This document shows positions 1-6,321 of a stretch of DNA of 12,074 nucleotides, one piece after another. Within the stretch, counting starts at the first letter, position 1; every line of letters starts with the position of its first letter. Both the position numbers and the translations under genes were made by a program. The stretch comes from Candidatus Methanogaster sp. UBA203 (GTDB lineage Archaea; Halobacteriota; Methanosarcinia; Methanosarcinales; Methanogasteraceae): positions 1-12,074 of the forward strand of contig DASC01000046.1 in assembly GCA_002503595.1 (NCBI GenBank), in the 5' to 3' direction. The notes below the pieces were generated by a model. It ran no database searches. It was given only the letters and a program-made list of their open reading frames with translations, and was not told the origin of the DNA.

Positions 1-180
1 CCTGTTCGATCGTTAAAAGGATTTTCAGGTGCTAAAATTGCGAAAGAATCCGCACAGGGCGGCGCTGTGATAGCAGATGGGCTTTTGCATGGGCGGTACG
101 CGGGCATCGTGGAGACGATGAGGATTAAAGAGGCGTATGGTACGGTTCTCGACTATGTGCCGCCGATTTCGGAGGGGTGA
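1..180 (+). CDS. C-terminal fragment of probable DUF1464 (COG2441) kinase-like protein
   Basis: The frame is open from the first base of the window and ends at TGA 178-180, so only the last 59 residues are present and the start lies upstream. The visible segment contains AKESAQGGAVIADGL and ends in GTVLDYVPP. From memory this resembles the end of the archaeal DUF1464 family (annotated as predicted butyrate kinase, ASKHA fold), which has an AQGAAxIADGL-like helix and a terminal GTVLDY motif. The catalytic part is outside the window, so function rests on this short tail only. No gene follows closely on the same strand; the next strong signal downstream is the hairpin at 366-396. Confidence 0.6.
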   Translation, partial: PVRSLKGFSGAKIAKESAQGGAVIADGLLHGRYAGIVETMRIKEAYGTVLDYVPPISEG

Positions 181-462
181 TCTGAAATTCTCACCATTTC
201 ATTGGCAGTCAAGCAGTAGTACGATCATAGTATAATAGTGACACTGTCGTGGTACTCATCTCACAACGACGTATATGGCAATGTCACTCCAATGCATCTT
301 TTACAGTAAGTCTTTCTAAGAAATCCGTTCGTGTGGGTTTTGCACTGGGGTCATATAAACGTGGACGCAGCCCAAACCTCTGGGCTGCGGCATTTTTCGT
401 TGAGCGAGAAGTATCTTTGGGTGGTGTTGGGGTAGTCAGAATGCAGGGCGTTCCGGGGCGGC
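181..462. other. Intergenic stretch with inverted repeats, no gene seen
   Basis: No convincing coding frame covers these 282 bases; the frames that cross them are continuations of antisense frames over tyrA. It holds a nested inverted repeat, AGTGACA (237-243) with TGTCACT (282-288), enclosing GTCGT (246-250) with ACGAC (266-270). TATA-like words lie near 229-236 and 351-358, and a strong hairpin with a T-run sits at 366-396. It could be a long 3' untranslated region of the gene ending at 180, or could hold a small RNA. Confidence 0.45.
366..396 (+). terminator. Hairpin plus T-run terminator
   Basis: CGCAGCCCA (366-374) pairs perfectly over 9 bp with TGGGCTGCG (381-389) around a 6-nt loop, followed by GCATTTTT. 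The T-run is on the + strand side only, so it would end rightward transcription, coming from the gene that stops at 180 or from a small transcript in between. The opposite strand has no T-run, so it is a weaker candidate for ending tyrA. Confidence 0.6.
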
Positions 463-1773
463 TCATCTTGCAGACTCCCCCCGCCGCACGCACCCGATAC
501 CGGAAAGAACCGCCTCGATCCCGCCCTCGACACTGTCCGGGTCACAGTCGCCAAGAATCTCGATCCGAAAAGTTGCGCTCCGTCTCGGCTCGTACCGGTC
601 GATGACATCTGCACGTACCACGCCATCGCATCTCGATATCACATCACAGATCACATAGGGGTCTGCGCGGTCAGGCAGTATGATCGAGATATCCCGCGTA
701 AACCTGCGCAGATTTTCAAGTTTCCAGTTCTGCAACTCTGCATGGCTGAGCAGTCTTATGTTTTCGATCTTTAATTCAACAGATCTCCGCCCCTCTTCCA
801 TGACAATGGTTCTCGGGGCGACCTTTGTGATGACGCCGAGATGTATAACCCCGGAACGAAGATGCAGCACGCCGCTCTCGTGCCCTATCGACCCGATCAG
901 TTCCTCAAACTCTGTGATCTTCGTATTGATCAGTTTATCAGACCGTCTCAGAGCGGATTCCGTATCCCCGAAGTGGGATGCCGCATTCTTCATCAGATCT
1001 GTGAAATCGTCCACGGACCCGTTACTGACTATCTCCGAAAGCCGCATACACTCGGCGATGAACGCCTCATGCACCTCCGCAATCCTCGGATTGTTCATCT
1101 GGATCATCGCGTACAGGTGCGGGTTCTGACCGAGTATCCGCCCGACAAAATCGAGCATGATCTCGTACACAGGGCTCATGAACCTTCTTGACAGGGAGAC
1201 CTCGAAGTCGAGGCTCATGAGCGTGGATCCGATGCTTAAGTATGCGAAATGCGTGAGCCCCTGCACCACTGCCATGACCCGGTCATGCGTGTCGGCATCA
1301 ACGATCTCGACGTTTGCACCCTCGCGCTCGAAGAGATCGGTCAAGACCGGAAGCCACCGTTCGCATCTGCTTGACGGCGTGATCATCACAGTCTGCCCGC
1401 GGATGTCAGGGATGCTTGGACCGAACATCGGATGCGTCCCGATCACCTCGACGCCATCAGGTGTACACTTCTCCATCGCAGCAAGCGGTATCTTCTTTAT
1501 CGAGGTCATATCCATGAGAAGACTCCCGCGACTTATCTTCGGCGCAATCTCTTCGATCGTAGCCTCTGTTACATCGATGGGAACTGAAATCACAACGATA
1601 TCGCTCTCATGGATTGCGGCATCCAGATCGTGCGCATACGTTGCGCCCAACGCGTAAGCGATCTCGACCTTGCCGCTTTTTCCCCAGACCGCAACCGTAT
1701 GATGGAGGCGCTGGAAGAATTTCGTGAACCACTGTCCGAGTTCGCCTGTGCCGCCGATGATCAGGATCTTCAT
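463..1773 (-). CDS. tyrA: Prephenate dehydrogenase with C-terminal ACT-like regulatory domain
   Basis: Cytoplasmic enzyme of tyrosine synthesis: oxidative decarboxylation of prephenate to 4-hydroxyphenylpyruvate with NAD(P)+. The 436-residue protein opens with a Rossmann fold (GGTGELG, residues 7-13). The conserved MTSIKK (89-94) and GTHPMFGP (112-119) follow, with His114 the likely catalytic or substrate-binding histidine. A helical dimerisation region fills roughly 130-280. The tail (about 280-436) is an extra module; residues about 352-430 look like an ACT-like fold, which suggests feedback control. This is the long architecture known from methanogens such as the MJ0612 protein. Basic residues after strand 2 (GKSGK, 31-35) may favour NADP, an inference. 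The ATG at 1773 has AAAGGAG just upstream. It is divergent from the stomatin gene. Confidence 0.92.
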   Translation of the reverse strand: MKILIIGGTGELGQWFTKFFQRLHHTVAVWGKSGKVEIAYALGATYAHDLDAAIHESDIVVISVPIDVTEATIEEIAPKISRGSLLMDMTSIKKIPLAAMEKCTPDGVEVIGTHPMFGPSIPDIRGQTVMITPSSRCERWLPVLTDLFEREGANVEIVDADTHDRVMAVVQGLTHFAYLSIGSTLMSLDFEVSLSRRFMSPVYEIMLDFVGRILGQNPHLYAMIQMNNPRIAEVHEAFIAECMRLSEIVSNGSVDDFTDLMKNAASHFGDTESALRRSDKLINTKITEFEELIGSIGHESGVLHLRSGVIHLGVITKVAPRTIVMEEGRRSVELKIENIRLLSHAELQNWKLENLRRFTRDISIILPDRADPYVICDVISRCDGVVRADVIDRYEPRRSATFRIEILGDCDPDSVEGGIEAVLSGIGCVRRGESAR

Positions 1774-1809
1774 GGGTACTCCTTTTTATATTGTAATTTC
1801 ATGTATTTC

Positions 1810-1817
1810 ATATATAT
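1810..1817 (-). promoter_or_regulatory. TATA box for tyrA
   Basis: On the minus strand TTGATATATATGAAA contains a TATA core about 40 nt upstream of the tyrA ATG. Transcription would start near 1787 and give a leader of about 14 nt that includes AAAGGAG (1785-1779). It lies back to back with the stomatin promoter. Confidence 0.5.
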
Positions 1818-1852
1818 CAAAAAGTTTTTGCGAGTGGGCTATCACGCACAAA

Positions 1853-1862
1853 TACTTATAAG
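1853..1862 (+). promoter_or_regulatory. TATA box of the stomatin-nfeD operon
   Basis: TACTTATAAG has the archaeal box A form. Its centre lies about 37 bp before the ATG at 1895, which predicts a start near 1884. The short leader carries GGTGA (1886-1890) four bases before the ATG, a standard archaeal ribosome binding site that fixes this start codon. Confidence 0.6.
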
Positions 1863-1894
1863 CCGCAAAAGCCATTTTTCAACCGGGTGATATT

Positions 1895-2647
1895 ATGGAA
1901 CAATATTTGATAGCAATAGTGATTGTAGTGCTGTTTGTGCTTGCAAGCGCTGTAAAGATCGTTCAGGAGTACGAGCGTGGCGTGATATTCCGGCTCGGGC
2001 GACTGGTCGGTGCAAGAGGACCGGGACTCTTCTTCATAATCCCGATACTCGAGACGATGAGGAAGATCGATCTCAGGACGGTCGTGCTCGATATCCCGCC
2101 GCAGGAGGTCATCACAAAGGATAACGTGACCTCACGGGTGAATGCTGTGGTGTATTACCGGGTGATGGATCCGAGCAAAGCAGTGGTGCAGGTTGAGCAC
2201 TATCCGACAGCAACCGCGCAGATGGCGCTCACGACGCTGCGAGGTGTGATTGGGCAGGTGGAACTTGATGCGGTACTTTCAGAGCGGGATAGGATCAACA
2301 AGCAGCTGCAGGAGATCATCGATGAGGCGACCGACCCGTGGGGGATCAAGGTTTCGGCTGTCGAGATCAAGGATGTCGAACTGCCTGAGGCGATGCAGCG
2401 TGCGATGGCTTCGCAGGCAGAGGCAGAGAGGAACAGGCGTGCACGGATCATCAACGCAGAAGGTGAGATGCAGGCATCAATCAAACTTGCTGATGCTGCA
2501 AGGGTGCTGAACGAACAACCTGGAGCACTATACGTCCGGACGCTCCAGACGATTAAGGATGCGACCGAGGAGAAGGCGACGACCGTTGTGATTCCGCTGC
2601 CGATAGAACTCATGGGCGCACTCGGACTCAATAAAGAGAATAAATAA
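1895..2647 (+). CDS. SPFH/stomatin-like membrane protein (slipin type)
   Basis: A 250-residue protein with one N-terminal membrane segment (about 4-20) and then a cytoplasmic SPFH (band 7) domain. Family hallmarks are EYERGVIFRLGR (25-36), GPGLFFIIP, VDxRTVVLDIPPQE-type sequence and a YYRVMDP stretch. A charged helical region rich in Ala, Glu and Arg (about 165-205) would be a coiled coil for ring or oligomer formation, and the end is hydrophobic (PLPIELMGALG). Such slipins organise membrane microdomains and pair with NfeD proteases; in Pyrococcus the partner protease cleaves the C-terminal hydrophobic part of the stomatin. The nfeD gene starts within 30 bp downstream, so an operon is clear. 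Confidence 0.93.
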   Translation: MEQYLIAIVIVVLFVLASAVKIVQEYERGVIFRLGRLVGARGPGLFFIIPILETMRKIDLRTVVLDIPPQEVITKDNVTSRVNAVVYYRVMDPSKAVVQVEHYPTATAQMALTTLRGVIGQVELDAVLSERDRINKQLQEIIDEATDPWGIKVSAVEIKDVELPEAMQRAMASQAEAERNRRARIINAEGEMQASIKLADAARVLNEQPGALYVRTLQTIKDATEEKATTVVIPLPIELMGALGLNKENK

Positions 2648-2675
2648 AGAGAGATGGATGGGAAATGAGATTGCG

Positions 2676-3965
2676 ATGAAACATATCCCAATCCTTCTAA
2701 CGCTCCTGCTGCTGGCGCTCTCCTTTATGGCGCCGGCATGTAGCGCGTCAGAGCCAGTGATCTATGTGATCGAGGTGGACGACATGATCACAGCAGGCAC
2801 TGAGATGGAGATCGCCCGCGGCATCGATCACGCAACTGATATCGGTGCTGCAGCGGTGTTGATCGAAATAAACACCCCGGGCGGGCTTGTTGACTCGATG
2901 GAGGGGATCGTATCAGAGATCGAGCGTTCGGAGGTGCCTGTGATCACGTTTGTGCCACAGGGCGAGCGTGCGTTCTCTGCCGGTGCATTCATCCTTCTCT
3001 CAGGGCATATCGCTGCAATGGCGCCCGGTACAGCCACAGGAGCGGCAACACCGATTGCGATAACGCCGACAGGCACAACACCGGTCGAGAACAAGACGGT
3101 CAATGCGTACGCAGCCCGGATGCGTGGAATCGCGGAGAACCGGAACCGATCTACAGAGGTCGCGGAGAAGTTCGTGACAGAAGGATTATCACTGACAGCT
3201 GAAGAGGCGCTGGATCAGGGCGTGATCGATGTAGTCGCGTCCGGCAGGCGTGATCTTGCCGGTGCCATCGATAACAGAACCGTGAACGTGAGCAGAGAAT
3301 CGGTGACACTCCGCACAAAGGATGCGATCTTCATCACGCAGGAACCGCAGTTTGCTGCATCGATCGTCGCCATACTGAGCAACCCACAGATCGCGTTCGT
3401 ACTCTTCTTAATCGGGCTCTATGGGGTCATCTACGGTCTCAAAGCTCCTGGGACGTACGTTCCTGAGATGGTCGGCGCGATAGCGCTGATACTTGCGCTG
3501 TACGGCATGGGATTGTTCTCGGTCAGCACATTCGGCGTGATATTGATAGTAGCCGGGATAATACTGCTCATAGCAGAGGTTTTCACGCCAACATTCGGGG
3601 TACTGACGCTCGGCGGCGTGATCTGCCTGATTCTCGGTGCTATCATGTTTCCGCAGGAGCCGTTCATGCCGGCTGAATGGATCAGCGACTTCAGAGGCAC
3701 CGTCTTCGTAATCGCGATCCTCTCTGTCGTGGTCATCGTGGTCGGTCTCGGTTTTGTTCTGAAGACGAGGCTTGCGAAACCGACGACTGGGCGGGAGGAA
3801 CTGATCGGTGAGGTCGTCAGGGCAGAGACCGACATCGATCCGGAGGGCACCGTGCACATTCACGGTGAGATATGGCGGGCATCTGCAACAGAGCCGGTGC
3901 GGAAAGGCGAGGATGTGGTGATCCGGGATGTGGACGGGCTCACGCTGGTTGTTGAGAAGAAGTAG
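2676..3965 (+). CDS. nfeD: NfeD-family membrane-bound serine protease (ClpP-like, long form)
   Basis: Partner of the upstream stomatin. Counting from the ATG at 2676 (429 residues), a signal peptide covers about 1-24, with a lipobox-like APAC ending at Cys22. A ClpP-class protease domain follows (about 27-225) with NTPGG (66-70), the nucleophile Ser101 in AFSAGA and Lys140 placed as the general base, matching the Ser-Lys dyad known from Pyrococcus 1510-N. Four to five membrane helices lie at about 228-355, and a soluble NfeD OB-fold domain closes the protein (about 365-429). An earlier in-frame ATG at 2658 would add six polar residues ahead of the signal peptide; neither start has a clear GGTGA site, and I prefer 2676. 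It probably does membrane protein quality control. Confidence 0.92.
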   Translation: MKHIPILLTLLLLALSFMAPACSASEPVIYVIEVDDMITAGTEMEIARGIDHATDIGAAAVLIEINTPGGLVDSMEGIVSEIERSEVPVITFVPQGERAFSAGAFILLSGHIAAMAPGTATGAATPIAITPTGTTPVENKTVNAYAARMRGIAENRNRSTEVAEKFVTEGLSLTAEEALDQGVIDVVASGRRDLAGAIDNRTVNVSRESVTLRTKDAIFITQEPQFAASIVAILSNPQIAFVLFLIGLYGVIYGLKAPGTYVPEMVGAIALILALYGMGLFSVSTFGVILIVAGIILLIAEVFTPTFGVLTLGGVICLILGAIMFPQEPFMPAEWISDFRGTVFVIAILSVVVIVVGLGFVLKTRLAKPTTGREELIGEVVRAETDIDPEGTVHIHGEIWRASATEPVRKGEDVVIRDVDGLTLVVEKK

Positions 3966-4016
3966 GGGGCCCGCATAAACCCGCCGGATCGGCACCGGAT
4001 CATCGAATCGCAGGTC

Positions 4017-4664
4017 TCATCTCTTCGCATCGACGAGACGCTCCGGATTCGTCCTGACCGCGGCGCAGGAATCGCGCTCAGTCAGCCCTGACCCCATCGC
4101 CACAGTAAGCGCCATCTCTTCAGTGATCAGATCATCTGGCGCATGCGCATCAGTGTTCACTATGAGATCGCATCCGATCTCGCACGCAATCCGTGCAACA
4201 TGCCCGTTCGTCCGGTTGTGCCCGCATCTTGCTGTGATCTCGAGCAGTACGCCATTTTCGCGTGCGCATTCGACCTCACTCTGGGTGATCAGTCCGGGAT
4301 GCGCCAGAATGTCGATGTCAGACCGAAGTGCAGCAGCATTCGTGCCTGGAGCCACAGGTTCTGACGTGGTCTCGCCGTGCACCACGATGATATCTGCACC
4401 AAGCGACCTTGCTTTATCTGCAAGCCGCGCAATCTTTCCGGGCGGAACATGCGTCAGTTCCACGCCAGAAAGGACTCTGATACCCCATTCCTCCTCCAGA
4501 AACGAAGTTTTTTTCATTGCATCCAGCACAAATTCGATGTTCGTAAAATCGACGTGATCAGTGATCGCAATTGCAGAATAGCCATGCACCACTGCACGGC
4601 GGACGAGTTCGCTCGGTATCAGTTCGCCGTCGCTGAATACAGAGTGGGTGTGCAGGTCGATCAT
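4017..4664 (-). CDS. PHP-domain metal-dependent phosphoesterase (HisK/HIS2-like, COG1387)
   Basis: A PHP (polymerase and histidinol phosphatase) TIM-barrel protein of about 215 residues. Counting from the preceding GTG, the metal-binding set is intact: HTH (6-8), Asp13, His38 in TDH, Glu70, His97, His123 in AHPG, and Asp173/His175 in NTDAHAPDD. It should therefore be an active phosphoesterase and not a degenerate RNase P p30-like barrel. The substrate cannot be told from sequence; histidinol phosphate is one option and nucleotide phosphates another, with no his genes nearby. ATG 4664 and GTG 4667 are adjacent candidate starts. Neither has a Shine-Dalgarno site, and the TATA box at 4688-4696 predicts transcription starting at about 4666, so the message looks leaderless. 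Confidence 0.85.
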   Translation of the reverse strand: MIDLHTHSVFSDGELIPSELVRRAVVHGYSAIAITDHVDFTNIEFVLDAMKKTSFLEEEWGIRVLSGVELTHVPPGKIARLADKARSLGADIIVVHGETTSEPVAPGTNAAALRSDIDILAHPGLITQSEVECARENGVLLEITARCGHNRTNGHVARIACEIGCDLIVNTDAHAPDDLITEEMALTVAMGSGLTERDSCAAVRTNPERLVDAKR

Positions 4665-4687
4665 CACGAATATCTGGGGTGTGAAAC

Positions 4688-4696
4688 CTATAAGTA
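4688..4696 (-). promoter_or_regulatory. TATA box of the PHP gene (leaderless promoter)
   Basis: On the minus strand AATACTTATAGG forms a good box A. Its centre (about 4692) is about 26 bp upstream of 4666, so transcription is predicted to begin at the start codon itself. This fits the absence of a ribosome binding site and shows the PHP gene has its own promoter downstream of srp19. Confidence 0.5.
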
Positions 4697-4773
4697 TTCC
4701 CCCATGCGCAGGTTGGTCAGCAGACCGGGGACGTCAAGATCGCCACCCGAAGGGACGGGCAACTTAAAGATTC

Positions 4774-5067
4774 TTAATTGGTGGATCGTAGCTCCTTCAT
4801 CTTTGAGCCAACCTCGCGCAGAATCGAGGATTTTGGAGCATCTGTCTTCTTTGCGAGCACCCGCCCCTGTTTCTCCCAGCATGCCGCAGGATGCGCCTTC
4901 GTATCTTCGACAGTGCAGTTGAGATTGAGCATTCTGGCTGCTTCTGCGATCTCATCGAGCCGCGGCGACTTCACAGCACTTCGCCTCGAGACCCTGCGCC
5001 CACCGTTTCTCGATATTCTGCTGTCGAAATAGATGGGCCAGATAACGATCCTGTCTGTTTCTGGCAT
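4774..5067 (-). CDS. srp19: Signal recognition particle subunit SRP19
   Basis: A small basic cytoplasmic protein (97 residues) that binds the tips of 7S RNA helices 6 and 8 and prepares the RNA for SRP54 binding in co-translational membrane targeting. Family features are VIWPIYFDSRISRNGGRRV (8-26), where the WPxYxDS strand and the Gly-Arg-Arg basic loop are the RNA-binding signature, and the conserved KSPRLDEI (33-40) and HPAACW (60-65) region. Length matches archaeal SRP19. The ATG is only four bases (TTTT) after the last nucleotide of tRNA-Tyr, so it has no promoter of its own. The only Shine-Dalgarno-like sequence, GGAGG, lies inside the tRNA 3' strand. Expression must depend on the tRNA promoter and on tRNA 3' processing. 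Confidence 0.93.
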   Translation of the reverse strand: MPETDRIVIWPIYFDSRISRNGGRRVSRRSAVKSPRLDEIAEAARMLNLNCTVEDTKAHPAACWEKQGRVLAKKTDAPKSSILREVGSKMKELRSTN

Positions 5068-5071
5068 AAAA

Positions 5072-5182
5072 TCCCGCCTCCCGGAATCGAACCGGGGACA
5101 TCGCGGTCTCTGCGCGGTAATGTGTGCTTTCGCACATGATCATACTACAGCCGCGCACTCTACCAGGCTGAGTTAAAGCGGG
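5072..5182 (-). tRNA. tRNA-Tyr (GUA anticodon) with a 37-nt intron
   Basis: Reading the minus strand, the acceptor stem CCCGCTT pairs with AGGCGGG, with discriminator A at 5072 and no encoded CCA. The D arm is ACTC/GAGT, the anticodon stem is CGCGG (5155-5151) with CCGCG (5106-5102), the variable loop is 5 nt and the T arm is CCCGG-TTCGATT-CCGGG. The spliced loop is CTGTAGA with anticodon GTA at 5148-5146. C1-G72 and A73 are the archaeal tyrosine identity elements. The intron (5144-5108) sits at the canonical 37/38 site and contains a TGTGC-GAAA-GCACA stem-loop. It also repeats an ACCGCG that can compete for the anticodon stem, as expected for a bulge-helix-bulge splicing substrate. Confidence 0.93.
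5108..5144 (-). other. tRNA-Tyr intron
   Basis: Thirty-seven nucleotides between G37 (5145) and A38 (5107) of the tRNA, to be removed by the archaeal splicing endonuclease. Without removing it the distance between the first possible 3' anticodon-stem strand and the T arm would be 16 nt, impossible for tRNA-Tyr of archaeal type. With removal the variable loop is a normal 5 nt. Confidence 0.85.
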
Positions 5183-5204
5183 TTATAGAGTGTGGTGTCG
5201 CGGT

Positions 5205-5214
5205 CTTTATCAAT
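5205..5214 (-). promoter_or_regulatory. Probable TATA box of tRNA-Tyr/srp19
   Basis: On the minus strand ATTGATAAAG lies about 26 bp upstream of the tRNA 5' end, the right distance for box A, although the match is modest. It is the only promoter candidate available for both the tRNA and srp19. Confidence 0.4.
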
Positions 5215-5228
5215 CTTTTGTTTCTGGT

Positions 5229-5353
5229 AGTATCTCCGAATCCACGGGAATCCACAAAAATATCGAGAGCGCCTGAATTTCAGTTCCATATAAATTTTCT
5301 TTCGGAGATACTGACGCATCAGTAAGATTAATTAGATTCCACCACGATCTAAT
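5229..5353 (+). promoter_or_regulatory. Promoter/operator region of the toxin-antitoxin pair with three inverted repeats
   Basis: A TATA box CATATAAA (5287-5294) predicts transcription from about 5317. Three perfect inverted repeats surround it. A 12-bp pair AGTATCTCCGAA (5229-5240) and TTCGGAGATACT (5301-5312) is about 60 bp apart. A palindrome TACTGA-CGCA-TCAGTA (5309-5324) is centred on the predicted start. ATTAGAT (5331-5337) with ATCTAAT (5347-5353) ends 3 bp before the ATG. They are good candidates for operator sites of the HTH-bearing antitoxin, or for an mRNA hairpin over the start codon. The direct repeat GAATCCAC (5239-5246, 5250-5257) lies in the 60-bp gap. Confidence 0.5.
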
Positions 5354-5356
5354 CTC

Positions 5357-5674
5357 ATGGAAAGCGCGCAGATGGCTATGGGCGAAAAACAGATAGCAGA
5401 ACTTTCAGAGATGCTTCACTCTTCCAGATCAGAGGTTAGAGGGATGGTTATGTGGGAAGGTGTGAAGAGTCTGCGCATGAAAATTGCGCTTGAAAAGTAT
5501 GTCAATGAGGAGTTCTCCCTGTGCAGGGCAGCAGAGTTTGTAGGTGTTTCGATACAGCAGATGGCAAGATACCTTGCAGAGAGGGGTGTATCTTTTTTCA
5601 GACAGAGCATAGAAGAAGCCGAACTGGATGTGAAAGAGGCTGAAGGCTGGCTTAGCAATGCGCATTCTTGTTGA
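5357..5674 (+). CDS. UPF0175-family antitoxin with helix-turn-helix
   Basis: A 105-residue protein. Its second half (about residues 38-80) reads as the short UPF0175 helix-turn-helix: ALEKYVNEEFSLCRAAEFVG, then VSIQQMARYLAERGVSF, similar to the family pattern of an ISLGKAAELAG helix followed by a recognition helix and ERGI/V. UPF0175 proteins usually precede a DUF3368 PIN toxin, as here, and are taken as transcriptional autoregulators and antitoxins. The acidic C-terminal stretch (85-100) would be the toxin-binding part by analogy. No Shine-Dalgarno sequence precedes the ATG. The 3' end overlaps the toxin gene by 17 bp, so translation is likely coupled. Confidence 0.8.
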   Translation: MESAQMAMGEKQIAELSEMLHSSRSEVRGMVMWEGVKSLRMKIALEKYVNEEFSLCRAAEFVGVSIQQMARYLAERGVSFFRQSIEEAELDVKEAEGWLSNAHSC

Positions 5675-6131
5675 TTCCTCTACGCTGATCGCTCTTTCAA
5701 AGATAGGTGAACTATATATACTCGAAAATATCTTTGGAAAGATCTTTATCACCACTGCTATCAAAAAAGAAGTTCTTATAGGAGATTTTCCTGAGACTGA
5801 TGCTTTGAAGGCGGCAATGGATGAGTGGATCGAGGTTATAGGTTATGAAGGCGATGCCAGCGAGTTAAGGAAGTATGGGCTGGGGTGTGGCGAAGCAAGT
5901 CTTTTGCTGGCAGCAGAGCATGAGGATCGGCTTATACTGGATGAAATAAACGCCAGACGGTATGCAGAGTCCGTGGGATTTCGATTCACCGGATTGATCG
6001 GGCTGCTCATTGCCGCAGTTAGGAGTGGAAAATTGGCAAAAGAACGGGCGATAGAAGTGCTGAACCGACTGGCGAAGAGTGACTTTCGGATAAGCTCGGA
6101 TCTGTATCTGTGGGCATATTCGTCGATATAA
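5658..6131 (+). CDS. DUF3368 PIN-like toxin (probable ribonuclease)
   Basis: A 157-residue protein with the PIN-superfamily order of acidic residues: Asp6 in LVDSSTLIAL, Glu38 in IKKEVL, Glu79 in GLGCGEASLLLA and Asp95 in LILDEINAR, followed by AESVGFRFTGLIGLL, the DUF3368 signature. These residues would bind Mg2+ or Mn2+ for RNA cleavage. DUF3368 proteins are paired with UPF0175 partners in many archaea and cyanobacteria, and the 17-bp overlap with the preceding antitoxin gene supports a type II pair. All four acidic positions are present, so it is probably active. The RNA target is not predictable from sequence. Confidence 0.83.
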   Translation: MRILVDSSTLIALSKIGELYILENIFGKIFITTAIKKEVLIGDFPETDALKAAMDEWIEVIGYEGDASELRKYGLGCGEASLLLAAEHEDRLILDEINARRYAESVGFRFTGLIGLLIAAVRSGKLAKERAIEVLNRLAKSDFRISSDLYLWAYSSI

Positions 6132-6321
6132 TATTATACGGTTATACAAACTGTTCACCAGTCTGACGATCCGATCGGTCTTGGCAGCCATGCGCTCGTG
6201 TTATAGGTCAATAGGATAAACGTCTGGCTGTGTTCCCGGTTAGTTCGTAGATGGGCACTGATTTTTGAGTCGCGGTTGCCTGTGGGCGCATCCCTGCACC
6301 ACAGCACCGGAGTTCACAGAG
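6132..6321. other. Convergent intergenic spacer
   Basis: Between the toxin gene (+) and cobY (-). No coding frame or RNA gene is convincing. The one small inverted repeat, CTGTGG (6280-6285) with CCACAG (6299-6304), has a 13-nt loop and no T-run on the minus strand, so it is at best a weak cobY terminator. Confidence 0.3.

Noticed and set aside
1157..1657. 166-residue + strand frame inside tyrA
   Set aside because: Antisense to the conserved Rossmann and catalytic region of prephenate dehydrogenase, with Ser/Thr-rich composition typical of a shadow frame.
3408..3995. 195-residue open frame antisense to nfeD
   Set aside because: Its product is rich in His, Arg, Asp and Tyr with no domain pattern, and it lies wholly opposite a clear NfeD coding region; it is a shadow of GC-biased codons.
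5101..5115. A long variable arm (Ser/Leu-type) in the tRNA
   Set aside because: The apparent extra arm disappears once the intron is placed at 37/38; the spliced form is a normal class I tRNA-Tyr.
463..5182. Functional link between tyrA and tRNA-Tyr because both concern tyrosine
   Set aside because: They are 3.3 kb apart with unrelated genes on both strands between them and separate promoters; proximity alone is not evidence.
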